Positions 39,755 to 47,174 of a stretch of DNA of 64,000 bases are shown here, piece by piece. Origin of the DNA: a virus. Location: positions 19,370 to 83,369 of IMG/VR virus record IMGVR_UViG_3300034374_005671, one strand, 5' to 3'. Each line of letters opens with the position of its first letter. Positions within the stretch are counted from its first letter, which is position 1. Under the pieces are notes generated by a model, which was given only the letters and a program-made list of their open reading frames with translations, had not been told where the DNA came from and did no database searches. The translations under genes were made by a program, and so were the position numbers.

Positions 39755-40007
39755 GATTGTAATCTTTATAAGTTATTGAAATCAGTTTATCTAAATAAAC
39801 TCTTGCCTTCTCTAAATCCTCCAAACCATTCTTAGATTTGTGGCGAGTCACGTACTTGATAATATTCCCTTCGAAGAAATCCAAGTTGTGAGCTGCGATA
39901 TAATCCCAAGTTTCTATGTTCTTGTTGTAGAACTTAGGATGTGTAGTGCCACTCCTCTTTGGGCTGTGTGGATTATCCATTAAAGGGTCTCTAGTGTTTT
40001 GTCCCAT
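39744..40007 (-). CDS. DUF3310 protein
   Basis: The 87-residue product contains the DUF3310 pattern: FYNKNIETWDYIAAHNLDF, then EGNIIKYVTRHKSKNGLEDL, then KARVYLDKLI. Such proteins are common in phages near nucleotide metabolism and are sometimes annotated as nucleotide kinase-like, without firm evidence. ATG 40007 begins one base after the upstream TAG (40009), so I prefer it over upstream in-frame starts that would lie inside the neighbour. Confidence 0.85.
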   Translation of the reverse strand: MGQNTRDPLMDNPHSPKRSGTTHPKFYNKNIETWDYIAAHNLDFFEGNIIKYVTRHKSKNGLEDLEKARVYLDKLISITYKDYNHGL

Positions 40008-40008
40008 A

Positions 40009-40194
40009 CTATTTATTCTTTGCGACACTATACTCAGTATTGTTGTCTGCGTTAACATTCAAGAGGTCTACTAGTTTTTTAGCCTCTTCTTTCGATTCTA
40101 AGTTTAGTACAACTCCCAAACTGTCTAACAAATATACGCTAGAAGAAGGTAATTGAGAGTGTACTTTAACTTTTTTTATGATTTTATATCCCAT
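40009..40194 (-). CDS. Hypothetical protein, 61 residues
   Basis: A small alpha/beta protein starting at ATG 40194: MGYKIIKKVKVHSQLPSS, then VYLLDSLGVVLNLESKEEA and a polar tail. Strand-strand-helix order suggests a compact fold, but I recognise no family. It overlaps the M23 peptidase gene by 11 bases and ends one base before the DUF3310 start, so it is in a tightly coupled operon. Confidence 0.65.
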   Translation of the reverse strand: MGYKIIKKVKVHSQLPSSSVYLLDSLGVVLNLESKEEAKKLVDLLNVNADNNTEYSVAKNK

Positions 40195-40894
40195 GGGTAA
40201 TATAGTGTCTACCTTTTTTAATTAAATTAATACTATCGCTCACAAGGGTTGAATCATCCAAGTTGATTATCAACTCAGGGTCGATAGGCACACCTAAGAA
40301 TCTTGTTTCCAAGTGAAGGTGGGGACCTGTAGAACGCCCTGTGGACCCAACTAGTCCAATTGCATCCCCTGCTTCTAGTGTGTCTCCTTGTTCTACAAAT
40401 AATTTTCTGTGGTGGGCATAGTAAGTCTCAAGACCATTGAAGTGTCTTATAATAACTAAGTTACCATAACCTCCGTTATAACCCCTCTTTGAATACCTTA
40501 CTACTCCAGGAAACATACTTTTCGTAGTGTCCCTGTTATTGTATGCTATGTCGATACCATCGTGACTTCTGCCCCAACGCCATCCGTATCCGCTTGTCAT
40601 TCTCCCATCTACAGGGTAACAATACTCGTGTTTGTGAGTCACTAAGGGAAGTGTTACAGTATCAGGGGCATCATAATCCCTGTAATGCAATCTATCCCAC
40701 GAATACGTAGAATCATACAACGTATCGCCCATAAGAACTGCTGTATCCAAATCAAACGTAGAGTCTACAATTATAGCAGTCTCTATATCGTAATAATTGT
40801 TTACAGTCTTACTGTTTAGCGATGCCCAAACCCATAGCATCAATACAGTAATCAATACTAATTTCCAATCAATCATATTTACTTTATGTTCCAT
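40184..40894 (-). CDS. M23 metallopeptidase, membrane anchored
   Basis: The product cleaves peptide cross-links of peptidoglycan. The 236-residue sequence has an N-terminal membrane segment (DWKLVLITVLMLWVWASL, about 9-26), a ~70-residue linker, then an M23 (lysostaphin-type) domain. Zinc-site motifs are HDGIDIA (HxxxD), HHRKLF and HLHLE (HxH). The core G-YGNLVIIRH and GSTGRSTGPHLH are typical. The signal anchor suggests it acts at the host envelope rather than in the virion. It overlaps the next gene by 11 bases and follows the homing-endonuclease-like gene by 2 bases. Confidence 0.9.
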   Translation of the reverse strand: MEHKVNMIDWKLVLITVLMLWVWASLNSKTVNNYYDIETAIIVDSTFDLDTAVLMGDTLYDSTYSWDRLHYRDYDAPDTVTLPLVTHKHEYCYPVDGRMTSGYGWRWGRSHDGIDIAYNNRDTTKSMFPGVVRYSKRGYNGGYGNLVIIRHFNGLETYYAHHRKLFVEQGDTLEAGDAIGLVGSTGRSTGPHLHLETRFLGVPIDPELIINLDDSTLVSDSINLIKKGRHYITHGI

Positions 40895-40896
40895 AA

Positions 40897-40980
40897 TTAT
40901 TTTGCTTCATACCATGATGTGCCAATATTGGCTTCTGCCCCCATCTCCACTAATCCACTACTAAGATAGTAATTTCCTCC
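40897..40980 (-). repeat. Copy 2 of polymerase 3' end (diverged direct repeat)
   Basis: These 84 bases (27 codons plus TAA) align without gaps to 41912-41995 at about 61 of 84 bases by my hand count. Similarity stops abruptly at the Gly-Gly codons. This copy is read in frame as the tail of the GIY-YIG gene. Confidence 0.85.
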
Positions 40981-41724
40981 TCTGCTATCCTCCACTTCTC
41001 CAAAACTTTTAATACACAATTCTACACCACCTGTCCTACATTCCGTCATACCCTCAAAATCAATAGAGGGTGTGTACTTGTATTCTTTTGTCAAACGTAA
41101 TAATTTTTTTTCTAATTCCCAAATTTTAGAAGCTTCGTTTTCCACGATAGCGACTACTTTGTATTCATAAGGTAGTCTTCCTGAAAAACGTTTCTCCAAA
41201 GTATCCCCTGTTATGCCTATTTTGTAGAACACCTCCTCATCTTTATTCAATTCTAAGATATATAATTTAGGGTTTTTTTCATTGCTCTTTTCTACCCATC
41301 TGTCTTTCTTGTAAGCAGAGTAGTAACCACACTTAGGACAACCATGCCCCCTCTGATGGTGTAATGGTTGTTGCCAAAACTCTCCGTGGGTGGGGCAAGT
41401 AATTTTCATATCTTCTTGAGAGAGAGTAATGGTTTCGGGGTGATAAGTGTATTTACCCCCATGAACTGTTTTAAACTGTTTTATTTTTTCTAAAGGCTTT
41501 ATACTATCTCTTTCTTTTATGTAATCGGCATAACATTTTTTACAGCCTGTGTTTACACTTCTTAAATGTAATTGAGGAGAGGTTTCAAACTCAGTATTAT
41601 GTTTATTACAAAAAACATTTATGCTATTTTTAGAACCTTTAATTACATCAGGATAAGAAAACTTATCACCATGCATATCTCTGAACCTTTCAATCCAGTC
41701 TTTAGTTGTCAGATACTTTCCCAT
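40897..41724 (-). CDS. GIY-YIG homing-endonuclease-like protein fused to a copy of the DNA polymerase C-terminus
   Basis: The 275-residue product has two related zinc modules (about 10-55 with CNKHNTEF and GCKKC; about 80-130 with CPTHGEFWQQP and GCPKC) of the kind found in phage homing endonucleases. A GIY-YIG/T5orf172-like core follows (about 150-180): LYILELNKDEEVFYKIGIT, then LEKRF. The last 27 residues, from GGNYYLSSGLVEMGAEANIG to SWYEAK, match the end of the neighbouring DNA polymerase at 21 of 27 positions. The start overlaps the ribbon-helix-helix gene by 23 bases. Nuclease activity is inferred from the family. The fused tail is directly visible and unusual. Confidence 0.85.
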   Translation of the reverse strand: MGKYLTTKDWIERFRDMHGDKFSYPDVIKGSKNSINVFCNKHNTEFETSPQLHLRSVNTGCKKCYADYIKERDSIKPLEKIKQFKTVHGGKYTYHPETITLSQEDMKITCPTHGEFWQQPLHHQRGHGCPKCGYYSAYKKDRWVEKSNEKNPKLYILELNKDEEVFYKIGITGDTLEKRFSGRLPYEYKVVAIVENEASKIWELEKKLLRLTKEYKYTPSIDFEGMTECRTGGVELCIKSFGEVEDSRGGNYYLSSGLVEMGAEANIGTSWYEAK

Positions 41725-41857
41725 TGTCTTGCTCCATTGCTTTTATTATAACCATTCTAATATAGGAAGACATATCAAGTCCTAGCTTATCAGCCGCCTT
41801 TCTTACTCTTTCTTTTAACTCAGAATCAGTTCTTACTATTATTTGTACTTCTTTCAT
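41702..41857 (-). CDS. Ribbon-helix-helix DNA-binding protein, 51 residues
   Basis: ATG 41857 to TAA 41702 encodes MKEVQIIVRTDSELKERVRK onward, then LGLDMSSYIRMVIIKAMEQ. The order of one strand (VQIIVRT), helix, turn and helix (LDMSSYIRMVI) is the Arc/MetJ/RelB antitoxin fold, which binds DNA as a dimer. It lies between the polymerase gene and the GIY-YIG gene, has its own promoter, and a 10-base tandem repeat on that promoter (41861-41881) is a likely operator. I infer that it represses itself and the co-transcribed endonuclease. Solitary antitoxin-like function is the alternative. Confidence 0.8.
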   Translation of the reverse strand: MKEVQIIVRTDSELKERVRKAADKLGLDMSSYIRMVIIKAMEQDNGKVSDN

Positions 41858-41860
41858 AAT

Positions 41861-41881
41861 TACAATGTTACTACAATTTTA
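41861..41881 (-). promoter_or_regulatory. Tandem operator-like repeat on the RHH promoter
   Basis: TACAATGTTA (41861-41870) and TACAATTTTA (41872-41881) are direct repeats with 9 of 10 identical bases and an 11-base period. The second copy covers the -7 box, and the first lies directly before the ATG. Ribbon-helix-helix dimers bind repeats spaced about one helical turn. Confidence 0.55.
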
Positions 41882-41905
41882 TCAATTATCCAAATTTATT
41901 ACAAA
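41874..41905 (-). promoter_or_regulatory. Host-type promoter of the RHH/GIY-YIG unit
   Basis: Read leftward: TTTG (41905-41902), 20 bases, TAAAATTG (41881-41874), one mismatch from TAnnTTTG. It starts 7 bases after the polymerase stop, so the unit can be transcribed on its own. Confidence 0.6.
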
Positions 41906-41911
41906 ATACTT

Positions 41912-41995
41912 TTATTTTGCCTCGTACCAAGAGTCTCCTATATTCGCCTCTGCCTTAATATCTACTAAGCCACTTGTTAAATAGTATTGTCCACC
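41912..41995 (-). repeat. Copy 1 of polymerase 3' end (diverged direct repeat)
   Basis: The last 27 codons and stop of the DNA polymerase gene, mirrored by 40897-40980 about 1 kb downstream. See the GIY-YIG entry. Confidence 0.85.
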
Positions 41996-43936
41996 TTTAA
42001 TCATGCAGTCCTCAAGCACTTTTTTATACTCATCTACTAGGCTTTCATCCACCTCAAGAACAAATTCATCATGGGGTATATTACATATTCTTACCTTTCG
42101 AAAATGTCCATTGTCTACTATATAATCAAAAAGTAAACAAGCGGCTCGTTTTGTCATATGTGCTGAAGTCGCTTGAACAGGGTTGTTCAAGGCCAACCTG
42201 AAGTATTTTCCTTGCCAAGAAAAGTACTTAGAAAGTTTAGGTCTCATCTTTGTATATACCTTGTATGCCTCTTTGTTTACTACGGTATATGTCTCTCCTT
42301 TCTCTTCAGCCTCTTTTTTCTTGTTAGCTTCTACTTTACCTGCCTTGTACAGCTTCTTATCAGCTTCTCCTGTAGCATCCATCCATTTTTTAAGGTCAAG
42401 GAATTGGTCAAACCAAGGAAGGTCTAATTTAAAACCATCTGCTGATTCTACCCACCCATTCTCAATGGATTCTTGCAGTTTCTTTCTGCCCCAAGTATAT
42501 ACTCCAGGATGTAGTTCTTTGTATAGCTGTTCTAATCGTTCCCCTTCCTTTACCTCGATATTAAGACTCTTAGCTGCTGTAAAGCCTGTCCCACCATACG
42601 AGAAACAGAAGCGAGGTGCTTTGGAGAACTGCCTTTTATCTTTATGGTTGTTTTTAATTTCATCGTCAGTTAATTCTTGCAGTTCAGGGAATATCAATCT
42701 TGCGAATGCAGAGTGTAAATCATCTCCATTCTTGATTGAGGATATCATCATTGCATCTTGGTGGAGGTCAGCACCGACCACATTTTCTTGGCCTTCGTAG
42801 TCAGCCACGACCATTTTATATCCATGTGTAGCCACAAAGCAATCCCTAGTTCTCTTATTAGCTGGAAAATTAAGAATATTAACCCCGCCACGCCTAGTAG
42901 AAATTCTAGCAGTATCCAGCACAGGATTAAAATCAGTATAAATTCTGCCATCTTTAATTTTATTTAAAATGTTTTCTCCGTATGTAGATACATCATGCTC
43001 TGCTTGTTTGTATGTTAACCATAACTCTACGAAAGGGTGGCTACTTCTCCTAAGAACATCCTTGTGTAGAGTCTTCTTGTCAGGGTTCTCATCCGATTGT
43101 ACATCAATACCAAACTCCTCAAAGATAGGAATCATTTGTAGAGATGACGACAATAAGGGGATGATACGTGGAGAGCTATCAAACATATCTATCTGTCTGT
43201 CCCTATATTTAGGTAACTCGTCATAGACAAATTTGACCACATCATCCTTAGCTTTTTCTAGAGCAATCTTGTCTTGCTCAATTTTATCTTTCCATTTAGC
43301 TTCTGATATTGGGATACCACACTGCTCCATATAGGCAAGAGCTCTGATATATCGACAATGTAGCTTGAATGTTGGTACACATCCTCTGTCTCGCAACCTT
43401 TCCCCTAAAACTTTAACTAATTCTAATACTTTGTCTACGTCATTGAAAGCATATCGAATAGCTTTTGGATTTGACAATTGGGTCTTAGCAATGTTCTTTT
43501 GCTCACTCTTATCATAGCTGATACCCAACTCACGCTCCATCACAAAACCAAAACCGTGTCTTGTAATTAAACCGTTTCCGTTGTAAAGTATTTTACTTGC
43601 AATAAATGTATCGTAAACTTTTTTAGGTACAAAGTTATATTTGTATAACCACCCAAGGTCGAATGTAAGGTTGTGACCAACCAATGTCTTGCCTTCCAGG
43701 AAAGGAGCCACCTCATCAAATGTTATCTCTCCTCCTAATTGTTGAAGGTCTATAATATAGTTGTCCTTCCCTGTACCTATCTGCACAGAGAACATATGAC
43801 CGTCTATAGGTTTGAGGGAGGTAGTCTCCGAGTCAAACGCAATAACATCAGGTAGCACCATATCTTCTAAGGTGCAATAATTGTACGCTCCTATCTTCTC
43901 AAAGAAAGGACGATTGTTTGTTATGATATAATTCAT
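41912..43936 (-). CDS. polA: Family A DNA polymerase with 3'-5' exonuclease domain
   Basis: This is the replicative polymerase of the phage. The 674-residue product starts with an intact DnaQ-like proofreading domain: FDSETT (Asp35, Glu37), LTFDLGW (Asp103) and YAFNDVD (Tyr162, Asp166). The polymerase domain shows motif A as VVADYEGQENVV (about 377), motif B as RQFSKAPRFCFSYGG, and motif C as PHDEFVLEV (about 618). Motif A has GQ in place of the usual SQI spacing but keeps Asp and Glu. No 5'-3' exonuclease domain is present, as usual in phages. The start ATG overlaps the stop of the small upstream gene by 4 bases. The 3' end is duplicated downstream. Confidence 0.95.
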   Translation of the reverse strand: MNYIITNNRPFFEKIGAYNYCTLEDMVLPDVIAFDSETTSLKPIDGHMFSVQIGTGKDNYIIDLQQLGGEITFDEVAPFLEGKTLVGHNLTFDLGWLYKYNFVPKKVYDTFIASKILYNGNGLITRHGFGFVMERELGISYDKSEQKNIAKTQLSNPKAIRYAFNDVDKVLELVKVLGERLRDRGCVPTFKLHCRYIRALAYMEQCGIPISEAKWKDKIEQDKIALEKAKDDVVKFVYDELPKYRDRQIDMFDSSPRIIPLLSSSLQMIPIFEEFGIDVQSDENPDKKTLHKDVLRRSSHPFVELWLTYKQAEHDVSTYGENILNKIKDGRIYTDFNPVLDTARISTRRGGVNILNFPANKRTRDCFVATHGYKMVVADYEGQENVVGADLHQDAMMISSIKNGDDLHSAFARLIFPELQELTDDEIKNNHKDKRQFSKAPRFCFSYGGTGFTAAKSLNIEVKEGERLEQLYKELHPGVYTWGRKKLQESIENGWVESADGFKLDLPWFDQFLDLKKWMDATGEADKKLYKAGKVEANKKKEAEEKGETYTVVNKEAYKVYTKMRPKLSKYFSWQGKYFRLALNNPVQATSAHMTKRAACLLFDYIVDNGHFRKVRICNIPHDEFVLEVDESLVDEYKKVLEDCMIKGGQYYLTSGLVDIKAEANIGDSWYEAK

Positions 43937-44169
43937 TCATCAGGATTCTCGTCAGGGGTCAAACAATCCCCTTTAAAAAATATCTCCTTGCTTAGAACTT
44001 CTTCTAGCTGTAATAACTCATCATCTTCCAAATCATACACATCGATGTAGTCAGGAACTGAACCTGTAGCTAACAGTCCTGCTAATCTAACTAGGTCATC
44101 TTCACATCTAACCTCTTTCCCATATATGTAAAGACAGCAGTCTTTTACTTCAAATTTTTTACTTGACAT
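43933..44169 (-). CDS. Hypothetical protein, 78 residues
   Basis: A small acidic protein (MSSKKFEVKDCCLYIYGKEV; later YDLEDDELLQLEEVLSKEI). It overlaps the polymerase start by 4 bases and the helicase stop by 1 base, so it is translationally coupled to both. No family recognised. Its place between helicase and polymerase genes suggests a replication accessory, which is inference. Confidence 0.7.
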   Translation of the reverse strand: MSSKKFEVKDCCLYIYGKEVRCEDDLVRLAGLLATGSVPDYIDVYDLEDDELLQLEEVLSKEIFFKGDCLTPDENPDE

Positions 44170-45557
44170 TACGCAAATAATTTTATATTAACAAATTCGC
44201 AAACACCACTTTTAAATGCCTTTGCGCTGGGGGTACTTGGCTCAAATTTATCTGAGGTAACCCACATTACATAATTTTTATCTTTATACCAAACTTGTTC
44301 TACTGGCTCTCCTTTGTATTTACCGAAACCAAACATCAAGTTAAAGTCAGACCTTTTAGATTGTTTTTTATATCGTAGAAACTCCTTATCGGTGTACAAC
44401 CCTTCAGACATAGGGATACCCGTAACAAGTCTTTCTTTTGCAAACATACCCCACCCATACCCATCAATATCTTCAAAGTTAAGTTCTTCTATCTTACCAA
44501 ATTTCAAAGAGTTACCTGCTAAGTCTATTATCTTACAATCCTTTTTGTTGGGAGCGATACGCACCCCTCTACCCAAGGTTTGGTAGTATATAGCCATCGA
44601 ATTAGTAGCTCTAGCGTGGATGATAGCATCTAACTCAGGATGGTCAAATCCTACAGATAATACAAGTACATTGAATACCACTCTGATAGAGCCATCTTTA
44701 AACCCTTCGATAATCTTATTACGTTGTCTCTTAGGAGTTTTGCTGTTTACAGAAGCACTATTAGGTACTAACTCTGCTAACTCCTCAGCAGCTTCGATAG
44801 AAGGGACAAAAGCCAATATAGATTTCCTACCCTCATCTACCAATCGCTCTACTTCACTTATAATGTTTGCTTTGGTATTGTTCTCCTCGTACATACGTAG
44901 TAAGGAATTGTTTGTATAATCAGAACCATTACTATTTAGAACTAACATAGAGTCATCAACGAATCTATTCTCATATACCAATGGACTCCAAAACCTTTTT
45001 TCTACAAGGTCTTGTATTTGAGTTATGTGTATAATCTTTCTGAAGAAAGACTTTGCAGTTCTATTCATCATACGTAACACAGACTGCCCCATATAACTGG
45101 TTAGGAATATAGGAGTTGCAGTTAATCCAATTACTTTGCGAGGTCTAAGTGCTTTTATCGCTCTGTGCATTTGTGAATTGACCTTCGTTTGTAAGTGACA
45201 CTCATCTACAATGATATAATTAACTCCTGCTTCTTGGAACTCCTCTAGGGAATTAAATACACTTCGAGGGGTTGCAAAAGTCACAGAACCTATCTCCTTC
45301 ACTCCAACAGATGCAGAGAATAAACTTGCCTCCTCTCCGTAAGATACGTACTTAGCATAGTTTTGCTCTAGTAATTCCTTTGAAGGTTGAAGACACAAAA
45401 CTTTCTCCCCCAATGCTCTTGCTACGTTAGCAACAATCAAACTCTTTCCCGCAGCCGTTGGTGCGACTACTAGTCCATTCTTTGCTGTGCTGTTTTGTAT
45501 AAAATCTATACAAGCATCTACTGCTTGTTGTTGGTATGGTCGTAATGTGAAAGCCAT
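44169..45557 (-). CDS. Superfamily II DNA helicase (UvsW/RecG-like)
   Basis: The 462-residue ATP-dependent helicase starts MAFTLRPYQQQAVDAC (Q motif). Walker A is APTAAGKSL, the DECH box is IIVDECHLQ, motif III is LTATPI, and motif VI is QTLGRGVRIAP. Domain order and size fit UvsW/RadD-type helicases that remodel branched DNA during phage replication and recombination. The start overlaps the upstream HNH gene by 40 bases. It sits in the order HNH nuclease, helicase, small gene, polymerase. Confidence 0.92.
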   Translation of the reverse strand: MAFTLRPYQQQAVDACIDFIQNSTAKNGLVVAPTAAGKSLIVANVARALGEKVLCLQPSKELLEQNYAKYVSYGEEASLFSASVGVKEIGSVTFATPRSVFNSLEEFQEAGVNYIIVDECHLQTKVNSQMHRAIKALRPRKVIGLTATPIFLTSYMGQSVLRMMNRTAKSFFRKIIHITQIQDLVEKRFWSPLVYENRFVDDSMLVLNSNGSDYTNNSLLRMYEENNTKANIISEVERLVDEGRKSILAFVPSIEAAEELAELVPNSASVNSKTPKRQRNKIIEGFKDGSIRVVFNVLVLSVGFDHPELDAIIHARATNSMAIYYQTLGRGVRIAPNKKDCKIIDLAGNSLKFGKIEELNFEDIDGYGWGMFAKERLVTGIPMSEGLYTDKEFLRYKKQSKRSDFNLMFGFGKYKGEPVEQVWYKDKNYVMWVTSDKFEPSTPSAKAFKSGVCEFVNIKLFA

Positions 45558-46048
45558 TCTTCTAATTTAGTTTTTAATAATCCTTTTTCTTCTACCAAAG
45601 GTAACACTTTTTTCATTCTTTCAAAACTTTTTGGAAACTCTTTTTGCAATCTATCAAAATTGTTAGTATCCACAAGCCTATCAAAACGTGTATGTGCATC
45701 CCAAGATAGGTACACAACATTACTGCTGTGGTCCTCTACAGAGTGATACTTTCTTTTTGGAAACAGATGAGCTATATTCAGACGAGATGGGTCATAAATA
45801 CGCTCACCTGTTTCGAAACAAAAAGGATTACTCTTGAGAAAGTTTACGTGAGCCTCAAAGAATTTACTTAATTTTTCTTTACGCTCCTGGTCTACTTTAA
45901 ATGATTTTTTGATTGGTGTCTTTCTAGTCAACATAGTTTCTTCTCCTTGACTTCTTCTTTGCATCTCTCTACAAGGAGAGCATAAGCCTTTACTTCTGAC
46001 AGGTACTTTTGCACCACATTCTTTACAAGGATATAACTTACGCTCCAT
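45518..46048 (-). CDS. HNH-type nuclease, NinG/recombination-nuclease-like
   Basis: The 176-residue product begins at ATG 46048, which overlaps the SET gene stop as TAATG. An N-terminal zinc-binding knuckle (CKECG and CSPCR) is followed by basic sequence (LTRKTPIKKSFKVDQ). The HNH region is NIAHLFPKRKYHSV, then NVVYLSWDAHTRFDRL. This layout is like lambda NinG (Rap), a structure-specific nuclease for recombination. A free-standing HNH homing endonuclease is the alternative, but adjacency to the SF2 helicase favours a recombination role. Confidence 0.78.
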   Translation of the reverse strand: MERKLYPCKECGAKVPVRSKGLCSPCREMQRRSQGEETMLTRKTPIKKSFKVDQERKEKLSKFFEAHVNFLKSNPFCFETGERIYDPSRLNIAHLFPKRKYHSVEDHSSNVVYLSWDAHTRFDRLVDTNNFDRLQKEFPKSFERMKKVLPLVEEKGLLKTKLEEWLSHYDHTNNKQ

Positions 46049-46419
46049 TATATCATATCTACACACGCACCTTTGGTATCAAAGTCTGTGCCTCCACAAA
46101 CATTGTATAGTGTGTATTTTAAAGTAAGTTCTTCTCCTGCTTGTATATCCCTAATAGTTCTGACATACTTAAGGTCTTTTAACAGTCCCTCTGCTTCATT
46201 ATCTATAAGAACTAAGTTAGGTTCATCGCTATGATTAATAAAGCCTCCTAGTGGAGTCCTAATATAGTTGTTTTGAAACCTTTCATCAAATTTATGTGAA
46301 ACGCCTAAAACCGTCTTAGCTTTGATAGGCTTTGTAGCAAATAAACCAAGACCATGTATATGTGACTCTCTAATCGTAAGCCCCTCCATCAATGGTGTAT
46401 AAAAAGCACTTTTTTCCAT
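46048..46419 (-). CDS. SET-domain protein methyltransferase
   Basis: The 123-residue product is essentially a bare SET domain: IHGLGLFATKPIKAKTVLG (SAM-binding start), GGFINHSDEPN (the conserved N-H-S core), and RDIQAGEELTLKY with the late Tyr. Such enzymes transfer a methyl group from SAM to a lysine side chain, usually on a protein. The target is unknown and could be a host or phage protein. It has no post-SET cysteines apart from CGGTDFDTKGAC near the end. It is coupled to the HNH gene. Confidence 0.88.
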   Translation of the reverse strand: MEKSAFYTPLMEGLTIRESHIHGLGLFATKPIKAKTVLGVSHKFDERFQNNYIRTPLGGFINHSDEPNLVLIDNEAEGLLKDLKYVRTIRDIQAGEELTLKYTLYNVCGGTDFDTKGACVDMI

Positions 46420-46424
46420 ATTAT

Positions 46425-46508
46425 TTATTTTCTTTTAATTAAATGTCCCAACATCATAGCAACAAAGCAACAGATGTGAAATACTACCACACTAATCACC
46501 CATTTCAT
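46425..46508 (-). CDS. Small single-pass membrane peptide, 27 residues
   Basis: ATG 46508 to TAA 46425 encodes MKWVISVVVFHICCFVAMML followed by GHLIKRK: one hydrophobic helix and a basic end. The start overlaps the end of the preceding gene by 17 bases and the stop lies 5 bases before the SET gene ATG. Function unknown; real-gene status rests on fit into the gap and composition. Confidence 0.5.
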   Translation of the reverse strand: MKWVISVVVFHICCFVAMMLGHLIKRK

Positions 46509-47163
46509 CTTTTACTTCTTCTGTACCATACATATATCTATCGCTGTCTTCTGTTACCCACTTCTCGTATCCCTCAGCATTGAAAGTTTGAGTACATACT
46601 TTATAGTCAGGTCTTGCAGGGAACTCCTTAGTGGTAAAAGAAGGCTCTATCCATCTTACTCTATTGTTAGGTTGTAATGCGATATTACCATTGTGTAAAA
46701 GTATAATATGATGAGACTTATGTTCGTGAGGTGTTTCACTCAACGTAAGGTCTGCGTTTTCATTAGTGTCTCCTGCCCATTGTATGGTAGCAAAGTACTC
46801 ACCATCATACCACTTTTTATCTTTTAAAAAAGCCGATGCAGTTACACTACCCAAATAGTTAAGTTGCACTATTGAGAAGTTCTTACTGAAAGAGTTCCAA
46901 AGGCATAAGTGGTCAAACGCCATAGCAGGAGCTTCAGTAGGGTCTATCTCTCTGTCAAACACCACGAAAGCAGAACAAGGTAGCTTGTCTCTCATTACGC
47001 CATTTTCTAGTAACACTTGAAATAGAGGAACTTGCCCAGTTAAACATTTAACAGACACCATGCGACCTCTGTCAAACTCTCCGTGATGTTCTTCCATGTC
47101 ATATAAGTATTCTCTTCTTACCCACACATCAATAGGTGGGAAACTTGATTCTATATAAGCCAT
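46492..47163 (-). CDS. Conserved phage protein of unknown function, 223 residues
   Basis: The product starts MAYIESSFPPIDVWVRREYL and contains MVSVKCLTGQVPLFQVLLENG, then HIILLHNGNIALQPNNRVRW and RPDYKVCTQTF. I recall similar sequences (NGNIALQPNNR followed by PDYKVN) in other marine phages without known function. The sequence is mainly beta, with no catalytic motif. It follows nrdA by 11 bases, in the same operon. Confidence 0.75.
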   Translation of the reverse strand: MAYIESSFPPIDVWVRREYLYDMEEHHGEFDRGRMVSVKCLTGQVPLFQVLLENGVMRDKLPCSAFVVFDREIDPTEAPAMAFDHLCLWNSFSKNFSIVQLNYLGSVTASAFLKDKKWYDGEYFATIQWAGDTNENADLTLSETPHEHKSHHIILLHNGNIALQPNNRVRWIEPSFTTKEFPARPDYKVCTQTFNAEGYEKWVTEDSDRYMYGTEEVKDEMGD

Positions 47164-47174
47164 ATTTGTTGCTT

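Noticed and set aside
41912-43936. Intein or group I intron in polA
   Set aside because: The polymerase frame is continuous with all motifs in order; the endonuclease-like gene lies after the stop, so there is no interrupted host gene.
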